DNA of 64,000 nucleotides from Jejuia pallidilutea (lineage in GTDB: Bacteria > Bacteroidota > Bacteroidia > Flavobacteriales > Flavobacteriaceae). Shown one piece after another: positions 34,361 through 42,785 of the stretch. Under the pieces are notes generated by a model. It had not been told where the DNA came from. It ran no database searches and worked only from the letters and a program-made list of their open reading frames with translations. Where the stretch lies: the NCBI RefSeq assembly GCF_002973595.1, contig NZ_PVEO01000009.1, positions 62,001 to 126,000 of the forward strand, given 5' to 3'. Position 1 is the first letter of the stretch, and the number at the start of each line of letters is the position of its first letter. The position numbers and the translations under genes were made by a program.

Positions 34361-34368
34361 CAAAGTTA
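34361..34368 (-). promoter_or_regulatory. rimO -7 box (TAACTTTG)
   Basis: Exact TAnnTTTG on the minus strand with a predicted leader of about 17 nt before the rimO ATG. No TTG was found at the -33 distance. Confidence 0.45.
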
Positions 34369-34512
34369 AGGAATGATTTATGATTTTACTCACTAATTTA
34401 AAATGATATCTCTTTTTAAAACAAATTAGATTTACGTTTTCATGGGAACGACAATTTCAACCGAAACCCCAATACGTTACATCGAGACTTTTCGTTTCAA
34501 TTAAACCTTTTA

Positions 34513-34520
34513 TATATTTG
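34513..34520 (+). promoter_or_regulatory. -7 box of the serine hydrolase gene (TATATTTG)
   Basis: Exact TAnnTTTG 28 nt before the ATG at 34548; predicted leader about 24 nt. The -33 region lacks a clear TTG. Confidence 0.5.
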
Positions 34521-34547
34521 GAAGTCCTAAATTGAAAACCTATTGTT

Positions 34548-35621
34548 ATGAAAACTACACCCTTCTGCCTATTACTTGCTTTGTTTATTTGTTTTGGATG
34601 TGCTTCTGAAGATGAAATTACAGCCCCCGATACTATTAATGATTCTATTTATTTTCCTCCGTTAAACTCAAACGAATGGCAAACAATACCTATCTCAGAT
34701 TTAAATTGGAATGAAAATGAAGTGCAACCACTTTTAGACTTTCTTGAAGAGAAAAATACAAAAAGCTTCATAGTACTTCACAATGGAAAAATTGTTTTAG
34801 AAGCATACATGAACGGACACGACGAAACTAAACTATGGTACTGGGCAAGTGCAGGCAAAACATTAACTACAGCCATTTCTGGAATTGCACAAGAGGAAGG
34901 TATTATTAACATCAATAATAAAGTGTCTGACTATTTAGGTGAAGGGTGGACCAGTGCTCCTTTAGAAAAGGAAAACCTAATAACCTGTAAAAATTTATTA
35001 TCTATGGATTCTGGTTTAGACGATAGCTTAGGTGATAACGTTTCAAAAGAAAATTTACAATATAAGGCTGATGCTGGAACGCGTTGGGCATACCATAATG
35101 TTTATAAAAAGATGCAAGATGTGGTTTCTAAAGCCAGTAATACGCCATGGAATAATTATTTTAACACCAAATTGAAAAATAAAATTGGAATGACTGGTAC
35201 TTGGCTGCTAAGCAGCGATTTTAATGTGTACTGGAGCAATTCTAGAAGTATGGCGCGTTTTGGACTTATGGTTTATGCAAAGGGCAAGTGGGAAACCACC
35301 CAAATTGTTCCAGAACGTTTTTTAACTGAAGCTGTAAATACTTCTCAAAACATTAATAAATCTTACGGCTATTTGTGGTGGCTTAATGGTAAGGAAAGCT
35401 ATTATTTACCTAGTAGCCAATTAGAATTTAATGGAAATTTAATACCTAATGCACCTAACGACATGTACGCTGCTTTAGGAAAAAATGATCAAAAAATATA
35501 TGTTGTTCCTAGTAAAAAGTTAGTTATTGTAAGAATGGGTGATTCAGCTAGCGACGTTAATTTTGCACGTTCTGATTTTGATAATGAATTATGGGGCAAA
35601 ATTAACGCCTTAATAAATTAA
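34548..35621 (+). CDS. Beta-lactamase-fold serine hydrolase lipoprotein
   Basis: A 357-aa lipoprotein (lipobox ICFGC, Cys18). The class C beta-lactamase/D-Ala-D-Ala peptidase fold is supported by SAGKT near residue 106, an S-x-x-K motif with the nucleophile Ser, and a Tyr motif (YHNVY near residue 184, Y-x-N-like). The third motif is not clear. Substrate unknown; members of this family are esterases, peptidases or amidohydrolases. Its stop codon shares bases with the stop of the convergent amidase gene. The gene lies in the block separating ftsY from rimO. Confidence 0.82.
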   Translation: MKTTPFCLLLALFICFGCASEDEITAPDTINDSIYFPPLNSNEWQTIPISDLNWNENEVQPLLDFLEEKNTKSFIVLHNGKIVLEAYMNGHDETKLWYWASAGKTLTTAISGIAQEEGIININNKVSDYLGEGWTSAPLEKENLITCKNLLSMDSGLDDSLGDNVSKENLQYKADAGTRWAYHNVYKKMQDVVSKASNTPWNNYFNTKLKNKIGMTGTWLLSSDFNVYWSNSRSMARFGLMVYAKGKWETTQIVPERFLTEAVNTSQNINKSYGYLWWLNGKESYYLPSSQLEFNGNLIPNAPNDMYAALGKNDQKIYVVPSKKLVIVRMGDSASDVNFARSDFDNELWGKINALIN

Positions 35622-37276
35622 TCGTAATTTATAGGTGTTTTGCGTCGTTTAAATGCTTGTTCGTAATTATAAGCCCAGTCTAGCAGTTGTTTTTCCATAA
35701 GAGGTTTGCCAATAAAGGTTAAGCCTTTAGGTTTACCTTCTACAGTATATCCCATTGGTACTGTAAGAGCTGGATATTCGGCAACCGCGGCAAAACCTGC
35801 ATGATAATTATTTATAGATAAAAAGGCATCTAAATTATATTTAGCAAATGGTACATTAAAATACTGGCGCCCATTGGTTTTTAGGGTGTTTTTTATAATT
35901 AAAAATTCATCATCTGTAGCAATATCTGCCACAATACCGTAAAATAATTTTTGTCCGTAAGGCATCCTGTTCAAAGAATCTTTTAAATTAAAATTAATAA
36001 CATCTTCAACCGTTTTTACAGTCACATCATTTCCTGCATAACTTGTTAAATAGTTTGGTAAATCAGTCTTCATATCTAAATTTAATAACCTTAAAAAATC
36101 TGGTAACTCAACATTTTCTTCATCAATATCTACAATTATGGCGCCTTTAGACTTTAAATCTGCAATAGCCTTTACATATAACGAGTCTTCTAACAAACGT
36201 TTTACAGCTCCAAAGCGTTTTCCCTTTAAAGTACTAGCCCCCAAATTGTTAGCAAAATAATAGCTATCCTGCTTAGGGTTTATAGATTTTGAATCGGTTT
36301 TATCGTATCCAAAAATAGCATCCAATAATATAGCAGTATCTGTAACATTTTTTGCCATAGGGCCAGCAGTATCTAAAGTTGAAGAAATAGGCACAATACC
36401 ACTTCTACTTACCAAACCAATAGTTGGTTTTAAGCCTACCACAGAATTCTGACTAGCAGGCGATAATATAGAACCAGAAGTTTCGCTACCAATAGCTGCA
36501 ACCGCAAAATTAGCTGCTACTGCTACGCCACTTCCAGAACTGGAGCCACCGGTATCCATAATGCGTCTGCCATATGGGTTTAATGTTTGGCCACCAATAG
36601 CGCTATAACCACTTGGGCAATCGCCACAAAAATAATACGCCCATTCGCTTAAATTAGCCTTTCCTAAAATTATTGCACCCTTTTCTTTTAAACGTTCTAC
36701 AATAAAAGCATCATCGGTAGCATTGTGTTGCAATGCTACCGCTCCTGCTGTAGTTGGCATTCCCTTTGCATTAACATTATCTTTTAGAAGAATTGGCATG
36801 CCATATAATGAACGCATAAATTTTTCTTTTGAATTTGACTGAGCATAAATGTTTTTCACTTTATCAAACCCTTTTGCTTCTTTGATAACATTCGGATTTA
36901 AAGAAATAACCGAATTTAAAGACAACTCATTTTCCCTGTCATACTTTCTAATTCTATATAAATAAAACTTTACTAAATCTTCATAAGATAATTTTTGATT
37001 TAAAATATGCTGTTGAATAGTGGGAATATCCTGTTCTAAAATAAATGGTTTAAGGTTGTTATAAACTTCTTCTGTAAAGTTTTTTAGATCTTTTTCAAAA
37101 GGTTGCCACATGGCTTCATTATCAATATACTTCGAGTCTAAAACTTTAAACTCCCTAAAATCTTTGGTTGAAATTGCACTTACATCTGAGGTATCATCGG
37201 CCACCAATTGTTCTGATTGTGCGTTTTTACAATTGAAGAATAGCGAAAGAAATAAAAGGAAAGTAAAAAATCTCAT
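35618..37276 (-). CDS. Amidase signature family lipoprotein
   Basis: A 552-aa amidase. The N-terminus is a lipoprotein signal (LFLSLFFNC, Cys16), which sets it apart from the cytoplasmic GatA. The catalytic Ser-cisSer-Lys elements are visible: PILLKDNVNAKGMPTTAGA (Lys near residue 165) and GGSSSGSGVAVAA (near residue 243) followed by GSETSGSI. It should hydrolyse an amide in the periplasm or at the outer membrane; the substrate is not known. It converges on the serine hydrolase gene with overlapping stops. Confidence 0.87.
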   Translation of the reverse strand: MRFFTFLLFLSLFFNCKNAQSEQLVADDTSDVSAISTKDFREFKVLDSKYIDNEAMWQPFEKDLKNFTEEVYNNLKPFILEQDIPTIQQHILNQKLSYEDLVKFYLYRIRKYDRENELSLNSVISLNPNVIKEAKGFDKVKNIYAQSNSKEKFMRSLYGMPILLKDNVNAKGMPTTAGAVALQHNATDDAFIVERLKEKGAIILGKANLSEWAYYFCGDCPSGYSAIGGQTLNPYGRRIMDTGGSSSGSGVAVAANFAVAAIGSETSGSILSPASQNSVVGLKPTIGLVSRSGIVPISSTLDTAGPMAKNVTDTAILLDAIFGYDKTDSKSINPKQDSYYFANNLGASTLKGKRFGAVKRLLEDSLYVKAIADLKSKGAIIVDIDEENVELPDFLRLLNLDMKTDLPNYLTSYAGNDVTVKTVEDVINFNLKDSLNRMPYGQKLFYGIVADIATDDEFLIIKNTLKTNGRQYFNVPFAKYNLDAFLSINNYHAGFAAVAEYPALTVPMGYTVEGKPKGLTFIGKPLMEKQLLDWAYNYEQAFKRRKTPINYD

Positions 37277-37479
37277 AGTTAGAATTTTTTATAAAATACA
37301 CTGGCAATTTAGAAAATTAAAACAATGCATTGTAAAGATGACGTATTGATTTTCAGAAAAATAAAATTAAAAAATCACTTTTGGTAAACATATTGTAAAT
37401 ATTTTTTTTGTATTTTGTTTAAAATTATCATCCTAACGCCCTCATAATCTACCAATTATACGCCTTAATTTTTAGATAA

Positions 37480-38166
37480 ATGAGCAAGTTTGTTGATGTA
37501 ATCGTTAAAATTGATAAGAGTAATAATTTGCAACTCTTATTAAAGCCTGCAAAATTTGTTTATAAATATTATTTAGATTTAAAACTAAACCTATCTATAA
37601 TTAATGAACAATTTAAAGGGCTAGACTTCACAAAACAAGAAAGTTTAGAAAGTCTTGGCTTATCTAAAACTACTTCAAACTCTTATATGGCTGGAAGCAG
37701 TGGCAGGGTAAAACATGTTCTTAACAAACTCAACATTAAAGCTACCGATACCATTTTAGATTTTGGTTGCGGAAAAGGGAAAATGCTCTATATAATGTCT
37801 AAATACGCCTTTAAACAGGTTGATGGTGTTGAAATAACTAATGCTTTATCTCAAATTGCAGCTAATAACTTGCATAAATTAGGTGTTAAAAAATCTAAAA
37901 TTTATAACTGCGATGCTAGTGATTTTAAGGAGCTTGATCTTTATAATTACTTCTACTTTTTCAATCCTTTTCCTGGAAATGTTATGGCAGATGTTATCGG
38001 CAATATTGAAGATAGCAATAAAAAGTATCCTCGAGAAATCACTATAATTTATTATGTACCCAATCATGAAAATGAAATTTTAAAGTCTGGTAATTTTAAA
38101 AAGATATTTAGCTATTGGGATGTATATGTTTATAAAAACAGCTTAGACTTAAAAAGCCTTTCTTAA
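37480..38166 (+). CDS. Class I SAM-dependent methyltransferase
   Basis: A 228-aa protein with a Rossmann-like methyltransferase core. Motif I is ILDFGCGKGKMLY (near residue 90), followed by VDGVEIT with the ribose-binding acidic residue and a motif II/III region NCDASDFKELDLYNYFYFFNPF. The N-terminal 60 residues are not recognised. Substrate is unknown. It stands alone on the plus strand between the amidase and ftsY, both on the minus strand, and no exact promoter box was found. Confidence 0.8.
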   Translation: MSKFVDVIVKIDKSNNLQLLLKPAKFVYKYYLDLKLNLSIINEQFKGLDFTKQESLESLGLSKTTSNSYMAGSSGRVKHVLNKLNIKATDTILDFGCGKGKMLYIMSKYAFKQVDGVEITNALSQIAANNLHKLGVKKSKIYNCDASDFKELDLYNYFYFFNPFPGNVMADVIGNIEDSNKKYPREITIIYYVPNHENEILKSGNFKKIFSYWDVYVYKNSLDLKSLS

Positions 38167-38210
38167 TTTTTATATCTAAAGAGATAACTAATGCTCTTCG
38201 CCTAAACCGT

Positions 38211-38294
38211 TTAGTAAAAGTTTAAGCTGTACCCAGCTTCAAGATTTGTCAATCCTATTAAAACAAATAGTATTATAACAATAATTTTTCTCAT
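38211..38294 (-). CDS. Possible 27-residue hydrophobic peptide
   Basis: A short ORF beginning with MRKIIVIILFVLIGLTNLEA, a typical signal or membrane segment, and ending after seven more residues (GYSLNFY). It lies 25 bp downstream of ftsY. It may be a tiny membrane peptide, the remnant of a lost secreted protein, or chance. No further support is available from sequence alone. Confidence 0.25.
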   Translation of the reverse strand: MRKIIVIILFVLIGLTNLEAGYSLNFY

Positions 38295-38319
38295 GAGAAT
38301 TTTAATGCTAGAAGATTGA

Positions 38320-39273
38320 TTACTTAAAAAACGAATCCACAAACTCATACTTATTAAACACTTGCAAATCGTCTACCCCTTCGCCTACGCCAATGTATTT
38401 AACTGGTATTTTAAACTGATCTGATATACCAATTACCACACCACCTTTGGCAGTGCCATCTAGCTTGGTAACCGCTAAAGATGTTACCTCGGTTGCTGCT
38501 GTAAATTGTTTAGCTTGCTCAAAGGCATTTTGCCCTGTGGAACCATCTAAAACCAATAATACATCATGGGGAGCGTCGTCTACCACTTTTTGCATTACAC
38601 GTTTTACTTTAGTGAGCTCGTTCATTAAATTTACTTTATTATGTAATCGTCCTGCGGTATCAATTACAACAACATCGGCATTTTGATTTACAGCACTTTT
38701 CAAAGTATCAAAAGCTACGGATGCTGGATCGCTGCCCATAGATTGTTTTACAATAGGCACATCTACTCTATCTGCCCAAACCTGTAATTGGTCTATAGCT
38801 GCTGCTCTAAAAGTATCTGCAGCACCTAAAACAACATTGAGTCCTTGCTTTTTAAACTGGCTAGCTAATTTGCCAATGGTTGTAGTTTTTCCAACGCCGT
38901 TAACCCCAACTACCATCATTACATATGGTTTTTTACCTTCTGGAATAGTGAATTCTGTATCTTCGCCTGTATTGGTTTCTGATAGTAAGCCTGCTATTTC
39001 TTCGCGCAGAATTTGGTTGAGCTCGTCGGTTCCCAAATATTTATCTTTAGCCACACGAGCTTCTATACGTTCTATTACTTTTAGGGTAGTATTTACGCCT
39101 ACATCACTACTTACTAAAATTTCTTCTAGATTATCAAGAACCTCATCATCTACTTTAGATTTTCCTGCTACTGCCTTACTTAATTTTCCAAAAAAACTAG
39201 TTTTAGTTTTTTCCAATCCTTTGTCTAAGGTTTCTTTTTTTTCTGAAGAGAATATTTTTTTAAAAAAACTCAT
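38320..39273 (-). CDS. ftsY: Signal recognition particle receptor FtsY
   Basis: A 317-aa SRP GTPase that docks SRP-bound ribosomes to the membrane. G1 is GVNGVGKTTTIGKLA (near residue 125), followed by AADTFRAAAIDQL, DTAGRLHN, TKLDGTAKGG and the C-terminal GVGEGVDDLQVF. The acidic A domain of E. coli is absent and the N-terminal region is short, as is usual in Bacteroidota. In this phylum ftsY commonly follows rpmB-rpmG-DUF4295; here the same order is kept, but two terminators and a 461-bp gap separate them. Confidence 0.96.
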   Translation of the reverse strand: MSFFKKIFSSEKKETLDKGLEKTKTSFFGKLSKAVAGKSKVDDEVLDNLEEILVSSDVGVNTTLKVIERIEARVAKDKYLGTDELNQILREEIAGLLSETNTGEDTEFTIPEGKKPYVMMVVGVNGVGKTTTIGKLASQFKKQGLNVVLGAADTFRAAAIDQLQVWADRVDVPIVKQSMGSDPASVAFDTLKSAVNQNADVVVIDTAGRLHNKVNLMNELTKVKRVMQKVVDDAPHDVLLVLDGSTGQNAFEQAKQFTAATEVTSLAVTKLDGTAKGGVVIGISDQFKIPVKYIGVGEGVDDLQVFNKYEFVDSFFK

Positions 39274-39609
39274 GTGTTATTATTTATTCGTTTATGAGTT
39301 TAAACATTTAACTGTTCATACTCTTGCTAATATTTTAATAAAAACCTAAGCTATACTATTTATAGACAAATTAGGCTTTGCATTAGGGTTAGGTGTTGCA
39401 CTTTCGGAATTCGAGTTCCTCAACGCAAGAGAGAGCGACTACCAAAAGCTCTACCTCGTAGGGAAAAACTACCTGCCAACCATAACCTGTTAAGCAACCA
39501 ATTACCCAATAACAATTTTCCTGCCCTTAATTGAAACATGAAACATTGTCATTAAATCTCTGCAGTAAAGATACTTAAAGCAGATAAAATTTTAATAGTA
39601 CTAAAAAAG
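39274..39609. other. Gene-free spacer upstream of ftsY with a possible gene remnant
   Basis: No complete gene. Positions 39350-39493 (+) are an open stretch of 47 codons without a start codon, containing LGFALGLGVALSEFEFLN and ending NYLPTITC-stop. Its base composition is richer in GC than the neighbours, so it may be the 3' end of a decayed gene or a structured noncoding element. No ftsY promoter box was identified. Confidence 0.35.
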
Positions 39610-39634
39610 AAATCCCGCTTTTTTGGCGGGATTT
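39610..39634 (-). terminator. Second terminator after the rpmB operon
   Basis: AAATCCCGC (39610-39618) / GCGGGATTT (39626-39634), perfect 9-bp stem, 7-nt loop; on the minus strand it is followed by a T-run. It backs up the terminator at 39685. Confidence 0.75.
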
Positions 39635-39684
39635 ATTCGATTACACAACTTTAATATAAATTTGAAAGATGCTATCTCATTAAA

Positions 39685-39714
39685 AAAGCTGCTTTCTTTA
39701 CGGAAAGCAGCTTT
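39685..39714 (-). terminator. Terminator of the rpmB-rpmG-DUF4295 operon
   Basis: AAAGCTGCTTTC (39685-39696) / GAAAGCAGCTTT (39703-39714) form a perfect 12-bp stem with a 6-nt loop. On the minus strand the stem is followed by six T residues. It lies 20 bp after the DUF4295 stop codon. Confidence 0.85.
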
Positions 39715-39734
39715 GTATATGGTGTTAGTAAAAT

Positions 39735-39887
39735 TTATTTCTTATCTAAGAAATCGTTTACTAAATCTGGGCTCATTACTGATTCTACAAACATGTAGGC
39801 TCCTGTTTTGGGAGACTTAACCATTTTTATAGCTTTGGTTAATCTTTTAGATCCTGTTTGTAACGATGCTACTGCTTTTTTTGCCAT
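39735..39887 (-). CDS. DUF4295 family small basic protein
   Basis: A 50-aa basic protein starting MAKKAVASLQTGSKRL and ending NDFLDKK. This small family is found in Bacteroidota and is encoded almost always next to rpmG and rpmB, as here (35 bp after rpmG), so a ribosome-related role is suspected but unproven. The start ATG is at 39887 on the minus strand, and the stop is 20 bp before a strong terminator. Confidence 0.9.
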   Translation of the reverse strand: MAKKAVASLQTGSKRLTKAIKMVKSPKTGAYMFVESVMSPDLVNDFLDKK

Positions 39888-39922
39888 GGCTTAAACTTTT
39901 TAACTCTACAATGTAAAGCTTA

Positions 39923-40105
39923 TTACTTAATTTCTTTATGAACTGTCATACGCTTTAGTATTGGGTTAAATTTCTTTAACTCCATTCTATCTGGCGTGTT
40001 CTTTTTGTTTTTGGTTGTAATGTACCTTGAAGTTCCTGGTTTTCCAGACTCTTTATGCTCCGTACATTCTAAAATTACCTGTATTCTGTTACCTTTCTTT
40101 GCCAT
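39923..40105 (-). CDS. rpmG: 50S ribosomal protein L33
   Basis: A 60-aa ribosomal protein: [18 protein letters not shown] at the N-terminus, [16 protein letters not shown] in the middle and [18 protein letters not shown] at the end, all matching L33. The zinc-binding CxxC pairs of some L33 variants are absent (only one Cys, C14), so this is the zinc-independent form. It lies 24 bp after rpmB in the same operon. Confidence 0.95.
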   Translation of the reverse strand: MAKKGNRIQVILECTEHKESGKPGTSRYITTKNKKNTPDRMELKKFNPILKRMTVHKEIK

Positions 40106-40129
40106 CTCTTGCTACTTAACTATGACTAA

Positions 40130-40366
40130 TTATTTTAAAAATCCTTTAGACTTAGCTTCTTTTAAAGCAGCTGAAATCCCTATTTTGTTGATAGTTTTTA
40201 ATGCAGAAGTAGATACCTTTAAAGTTACCCATTTGTCTTCTTCTGGAATGTAAAAACGTTTCTTAACCAAATTCGCATTAAATCTGCGTTTAGTTTTATT
40301 CATTGCATGAGACACGTTGTTACCAACCATTGCCTTCTTTCCTGTAAGTTCACAAACTCTTGACAT
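40130..40366 (-). CDS. rpmB: 50S ribosomal protein L28
   Basis: A 78-aa ribosomal protein with the L28 N-terminus MSRVCELTGKKAMVGNNVSHA, followed by NKTKRRFNANL and the C-terminal VSTSALKTINKIG. It is the first gene of the rpmB-rpmG-DUF4295 operon and is driven by a near-ideal promoter immediately upstream (40408-40437). Confidence 0.96.
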   Translation of the reverse strand: MSRVCELTGKKAMVGNNVSHAMNKTKRRFNANLVKKRFYIPEEDKWVTLKVSTSALKTINKIGISAALKEAKSKGFLK

Positions 40367-40407
40367 TATTTTTAACTTTAAATTTGTTGTTGCTTAAAAA
40401 CGAGGTG

Positions 40408-40437
40408 CAAATATACTAAAACTTTAAATTATGACAA
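40408..40437 (-). promoter_or_regulatory. rpmB promoter: TTG-N19-TATATTTG
   Basis: On the minus strand TTG (40437-40435) is followed after 19 bp by TATATTTG (40415-40408), matching both flavobacterial promoter elements. The predicted leader is about 38 nt. The promoter lies just beyond the cinA stop codon, separating ribosomal protein expression from cinA. Confidence 0.75.
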
Positions 40438-40448
40438 TTAAAATTAAA

Positions 40449-41699
40449 TCAATTTTTTAAAATTTCTTTTTCTAGCATTTCAAGGGCTTTATTTACTGCT
40501 TTTTTTATAACACGTTTACGAGCCAAACCAAGCATAAAACGCTCTGAAACTACCCTATTTTTTGTAGCTATAGCAATAAACACGGTACCAACATCGGCAT
40601 CAGAGTCGCCTTTTGAAGGGCCAGCATTTCCTGTAGTTGCCACACCATAATCTGCATTAAATAAGTCGCGTACATTTTTGGCCATAGCCTCTGCAACAGC
40701 GGCACTAACAACAGAATGTTCGTTTATAAGTGCTTTTGGCACACCCAGAACTTTAATTTTAGACTCGGTAGCATAGGTTACAACACCGCCATTAAAATAA
40801 GCAGATGCACCAGCGTTTTGGGTGAATTGTTCTGCAACGTTACCTCCCGTACAACTCTCGGCAACGGCTAGGGTTTTTCCAGAGTTTGTTAATCGTTTAG
40901 CTATTATGGCTTCTAAGGATTTGGCTTCATCTTCAAAACCAACAAAAGCATCTTCTATTAATGGTAATACTTTTTTTATTTCGGTATCAATTCGTTCTCG
41001 TACTTCAATTTCGTTAAATCCTTTAGAAGACAAACGCAAGCGCACACTACCCAATCTAGGTAAATAAGCTAACCTTACAGTTTTTGGCAATGCTTCTTCC
41101 CAAGCCTCGATACGATTTGCCAAGGTACTTTCACCTAATCCATAAGTTAATAAAGTTTTATGTAGAATAAAGGGAAATTTATATTTTTCCTTAAGTTTAG
41201 GAACTACTTTATTTACCAATAACTTTTTCATTTCAAAGGGAACACCTGGCAATGAAACAAATGTTTTTGGCCCTTTATCTAACCACATACCCGGTGCGGT
41301 TCCCAATTCATTCATTAACACCTTTGCTTTAGAAGGTACTAGTGCTTGATCTTTATTTACCTGAAGTAAGGTTTGGCGTACATATTTTTTCCAGATATCC
41401 TCGATATTTTTGGTAACTGAGGCATCACGAACCAGAGTATCATTAAAATACTCTGCAATAGTTTTTTTAGTAACATCGTCTTTAGTTGGTCCTAAACCTC
41501 CTGTAATAATAATGATGTCTACACGACTCTCAGCATCTTTAAAAGCTTGAAGAATATGTGCTTTATCGTCTTGTACCGAAGTAATTTGGTATATGGAAAC
41601 TCCAATATTATTTAAGGTTTGCGCTATAAACGCAGAATTAGTATCAACAACCTGACCTATAAGAAGTTCGTCGCCAATGGTTATTATTTCCGCAAGCAT
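40449..41699 (-). CDS. cinA: CinA-family nicotinamide-nucleotide amidohydrolase / damage-inducible protein
   Basis: A 416-aa two-domain protein. Residues about 1-170 are the MoaB-like COG1058 domain (IITIGDELLIGQVVDTNS, TGGLGPTKDDVT). Residues about 255-416 are the PncC-type NMN deamidase domain with AESCTGGNVAEQF near residue 278 and ATTGNAGPSKGDSDADVGTV near residue 357. It recycles NMN to NaMN in pyridine nucleotide salvage. The ATG overlaps the stop codon of the Hpt gene by one base (TAATG). Confidence 0.93.
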   Translation of the reverse strand: MLAEIITIGDELLIGQVVDTNSAFIAQTLNNIGVSIYQITSVQDDKAHILQAFKDAESRVDIIIITGGLGPTKDDVTKKTIAEYFNDTLVRDASVTKNIEDIWKKYVRQTLLQVNKDQALVPSKAKVLMNELGTAPGMWLDKGPKTFVSLPGVPFEMKKLLVNKVVPKLKEKYKFPFILHKTLLTYGLGESTLANRIEAWEEALPKTVRLAYLPRLGSVRLRLSSKGFNEIEVRERIDTEIKKVLPLIEDAFVGFEDEAKSLEAIIAKRLTNSGKTLAVAESCTGGNVAEQFTQNAGASAYFNGGVVTYATESKIKVLGVPKALINEHSVVSAAVAEAMAKNVRDLFNADYGVATTGNAGPSKGDSDADVGTVFIAIATKNRVVSERFMLGLARKRVIKKAVNKALEMLEKEILKN

Positions 41700-42040
41700 T
41701 ATATTCCAAAGTCTTCCTTAATCTCAGCAACTGTATTTTCAACTGCTGTGATTACTATTTCTAATTTGTCGGTAATATCTATATCTGTTTTAGTAAACTT
41801 ACCCCAATCTTGCACTTCAATTAAATCTTGCAGTACACCTAGCTCAAACAAATCTATGGTTGGTTTCATTTTATGTGCCGCTTGATAGGCGGTTTGATAG
41901 TCTTTTTCTGCAACCGCCTTCTTTAAGCGTTCTGCGTCCTCAGGCACTTCTTCTAAAAAAGTTGCAGCCAAAGCCATAACAAAATCTTCATCATTGTCAG
42001 CTAGTTCTCGTACTCTAAATAATTTATAATGCTGTTCCAT
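41699..42040 (-). CDS. Histidine phosphotransfer (Hpt) domain protein
   Basis: A 113-aa stand-alone Hpt protein. The phosphoacceptor motif AAHKMKPTIDLF near residue 58 has the H-x-x-K-x form of Hpt domains, within a four-helix bundle. It should pass phosphate between a hybrid histidine kinase and a response regulator; no partner is encoded nearby. It lies 1 bp after the FAH-family gene and overlaps cinA, so the cluster is transcribed together, although its neighbours have no obvious signalling role. Confidence 0.82.
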   Translation of the reverse strand: MEQHYKLFRVRELADNDEDFVMALAATFLEEVPEDAERLKKAVAEKDYQTAYQAAHKMKPTIDLFELGVLQDLIEVQDWGKFTKTDIDITDKLEIVITAVENTVAEIKEDFGI

Positions 42041-42041
42041 G

Positions 42042-42653
42042 TTATTTTACTATTATAGAAAATAATTCTTTATCGCCTATATATCCTTTTAATTTATCGT
42101 TGGCAACAACTTTACCTACTCCAGCAGGTGTGCCTGTAAATATAATATCTCCAATCTTTAAAGTAAAATATTTAGAGACATATTCTATCAATTCATCAAT
42201 TTTCCAAAGCATATGGCTTGTATTTCCTTTTTGTACAATATTACCATTCTTTTTTAAGGAAAACTCAATAGTATTTACATCTTTAAACTCGTTTTTAGGC
42301 AACCATTGCCCCACAACGGCAGCTCCGTCAAAAGCTTTTGCTTTTTCCCAAGGTAGCCCTTTTGCTTTTAATTTACTTTGTAAATCGCGAGCTGTGAAGT
42401 CGATGCCTAAGCCAATTTCATCATAGTATTTGTGGGCAAATTTTTTGTCTATATACTTGCCTACACGGTTAATTTTTACCAAAACCTCTACTTCGTGATG
42501 TACCTCATCTGAAAAATCTGGGATAAAAAACGGCTGTTTCTTTAACAAAATGGCTGTATCTGGTTTTAAAAATACAACTGGATCAGTCGGTTTTTCATTC
42601 TCTAGCTCTTCAATATGTTCGGTATAATTTCTACCTATACAAATAAGTTTCAT
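42042..42653 (-). CDS. Fumarylacetoacetate hydrolase-family protein
   Basis: A 203-aa cytoplasmic protein with the FAH-family catalytic core. It starts IGRNYTEHIEELEN, has metal-site motifs HHEVEVLVKINR near residue 51 and GIDFTARDLQ near residue 83, and ends with IIFTGTPAGVGKV near residue 168. Short single-domain members are usually oxaloacetate decarboxylases/acylpyruvases or hydratases acting on 2-oxo acids. The specific substrate cannot be told. It is cotranscribed with Hpt and cinA. Confidence 0.87.
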   Translation of the reverse strand: MKLICIGRNYTEHIEELENEKPTDPVVFLKPDTAILLKKQPFFIPDFSDEVHHEVEVLVKINRVGKYIDKKFAHKYYDEIGLGIDFTARDLQSKLKAKGLPWEKAKAFDGAAVVGQWLPKNEFKDVNTIEFSLKKNGNIVQKGNTSHMLWKIDELIEYVSKYFTLKIGDIIFTGTPAGVGKVVANDKLKGYIGDKELFSIIVK

Positions 42654-42733
42654 AAGTCCTGCCCTAGCCCCTACTAAGGAGGGGAAATTTTACTCTTGTG
42701 GTTAATATTTTCAACTTACAAATTTCTACTTTA

Positions 42734-42782
42734 TAACTTCTAACTTCTAACTTCATGCCTCATGCTTCATGCTCCTAACTCC
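42734..42782. repeat. Heptamer tandem array (7 units of 7 bp)
   Basis: Seven consecutive 7-bp units: TAACTTC three times (42734-42754), then ATGCCTC, ATGCTTC, ATGCTCC (42755-42775) and TAACTCC (42776-42782). It lies between the exonuclease stop and the FAH-family start. A less perfect unit precedes it. The pattern recalls the short tandemly repeated heptamers of cyanobacteria. Confidence 0.7.
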
Positions 42783-42785
42783 CAG

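Noticed and set aside
39623-39820. 65-codon plus-strand ORF upstream of rpmG
   Set aside because: It is antisense to the DUF4295 gene and runs through two strong terminator stems.
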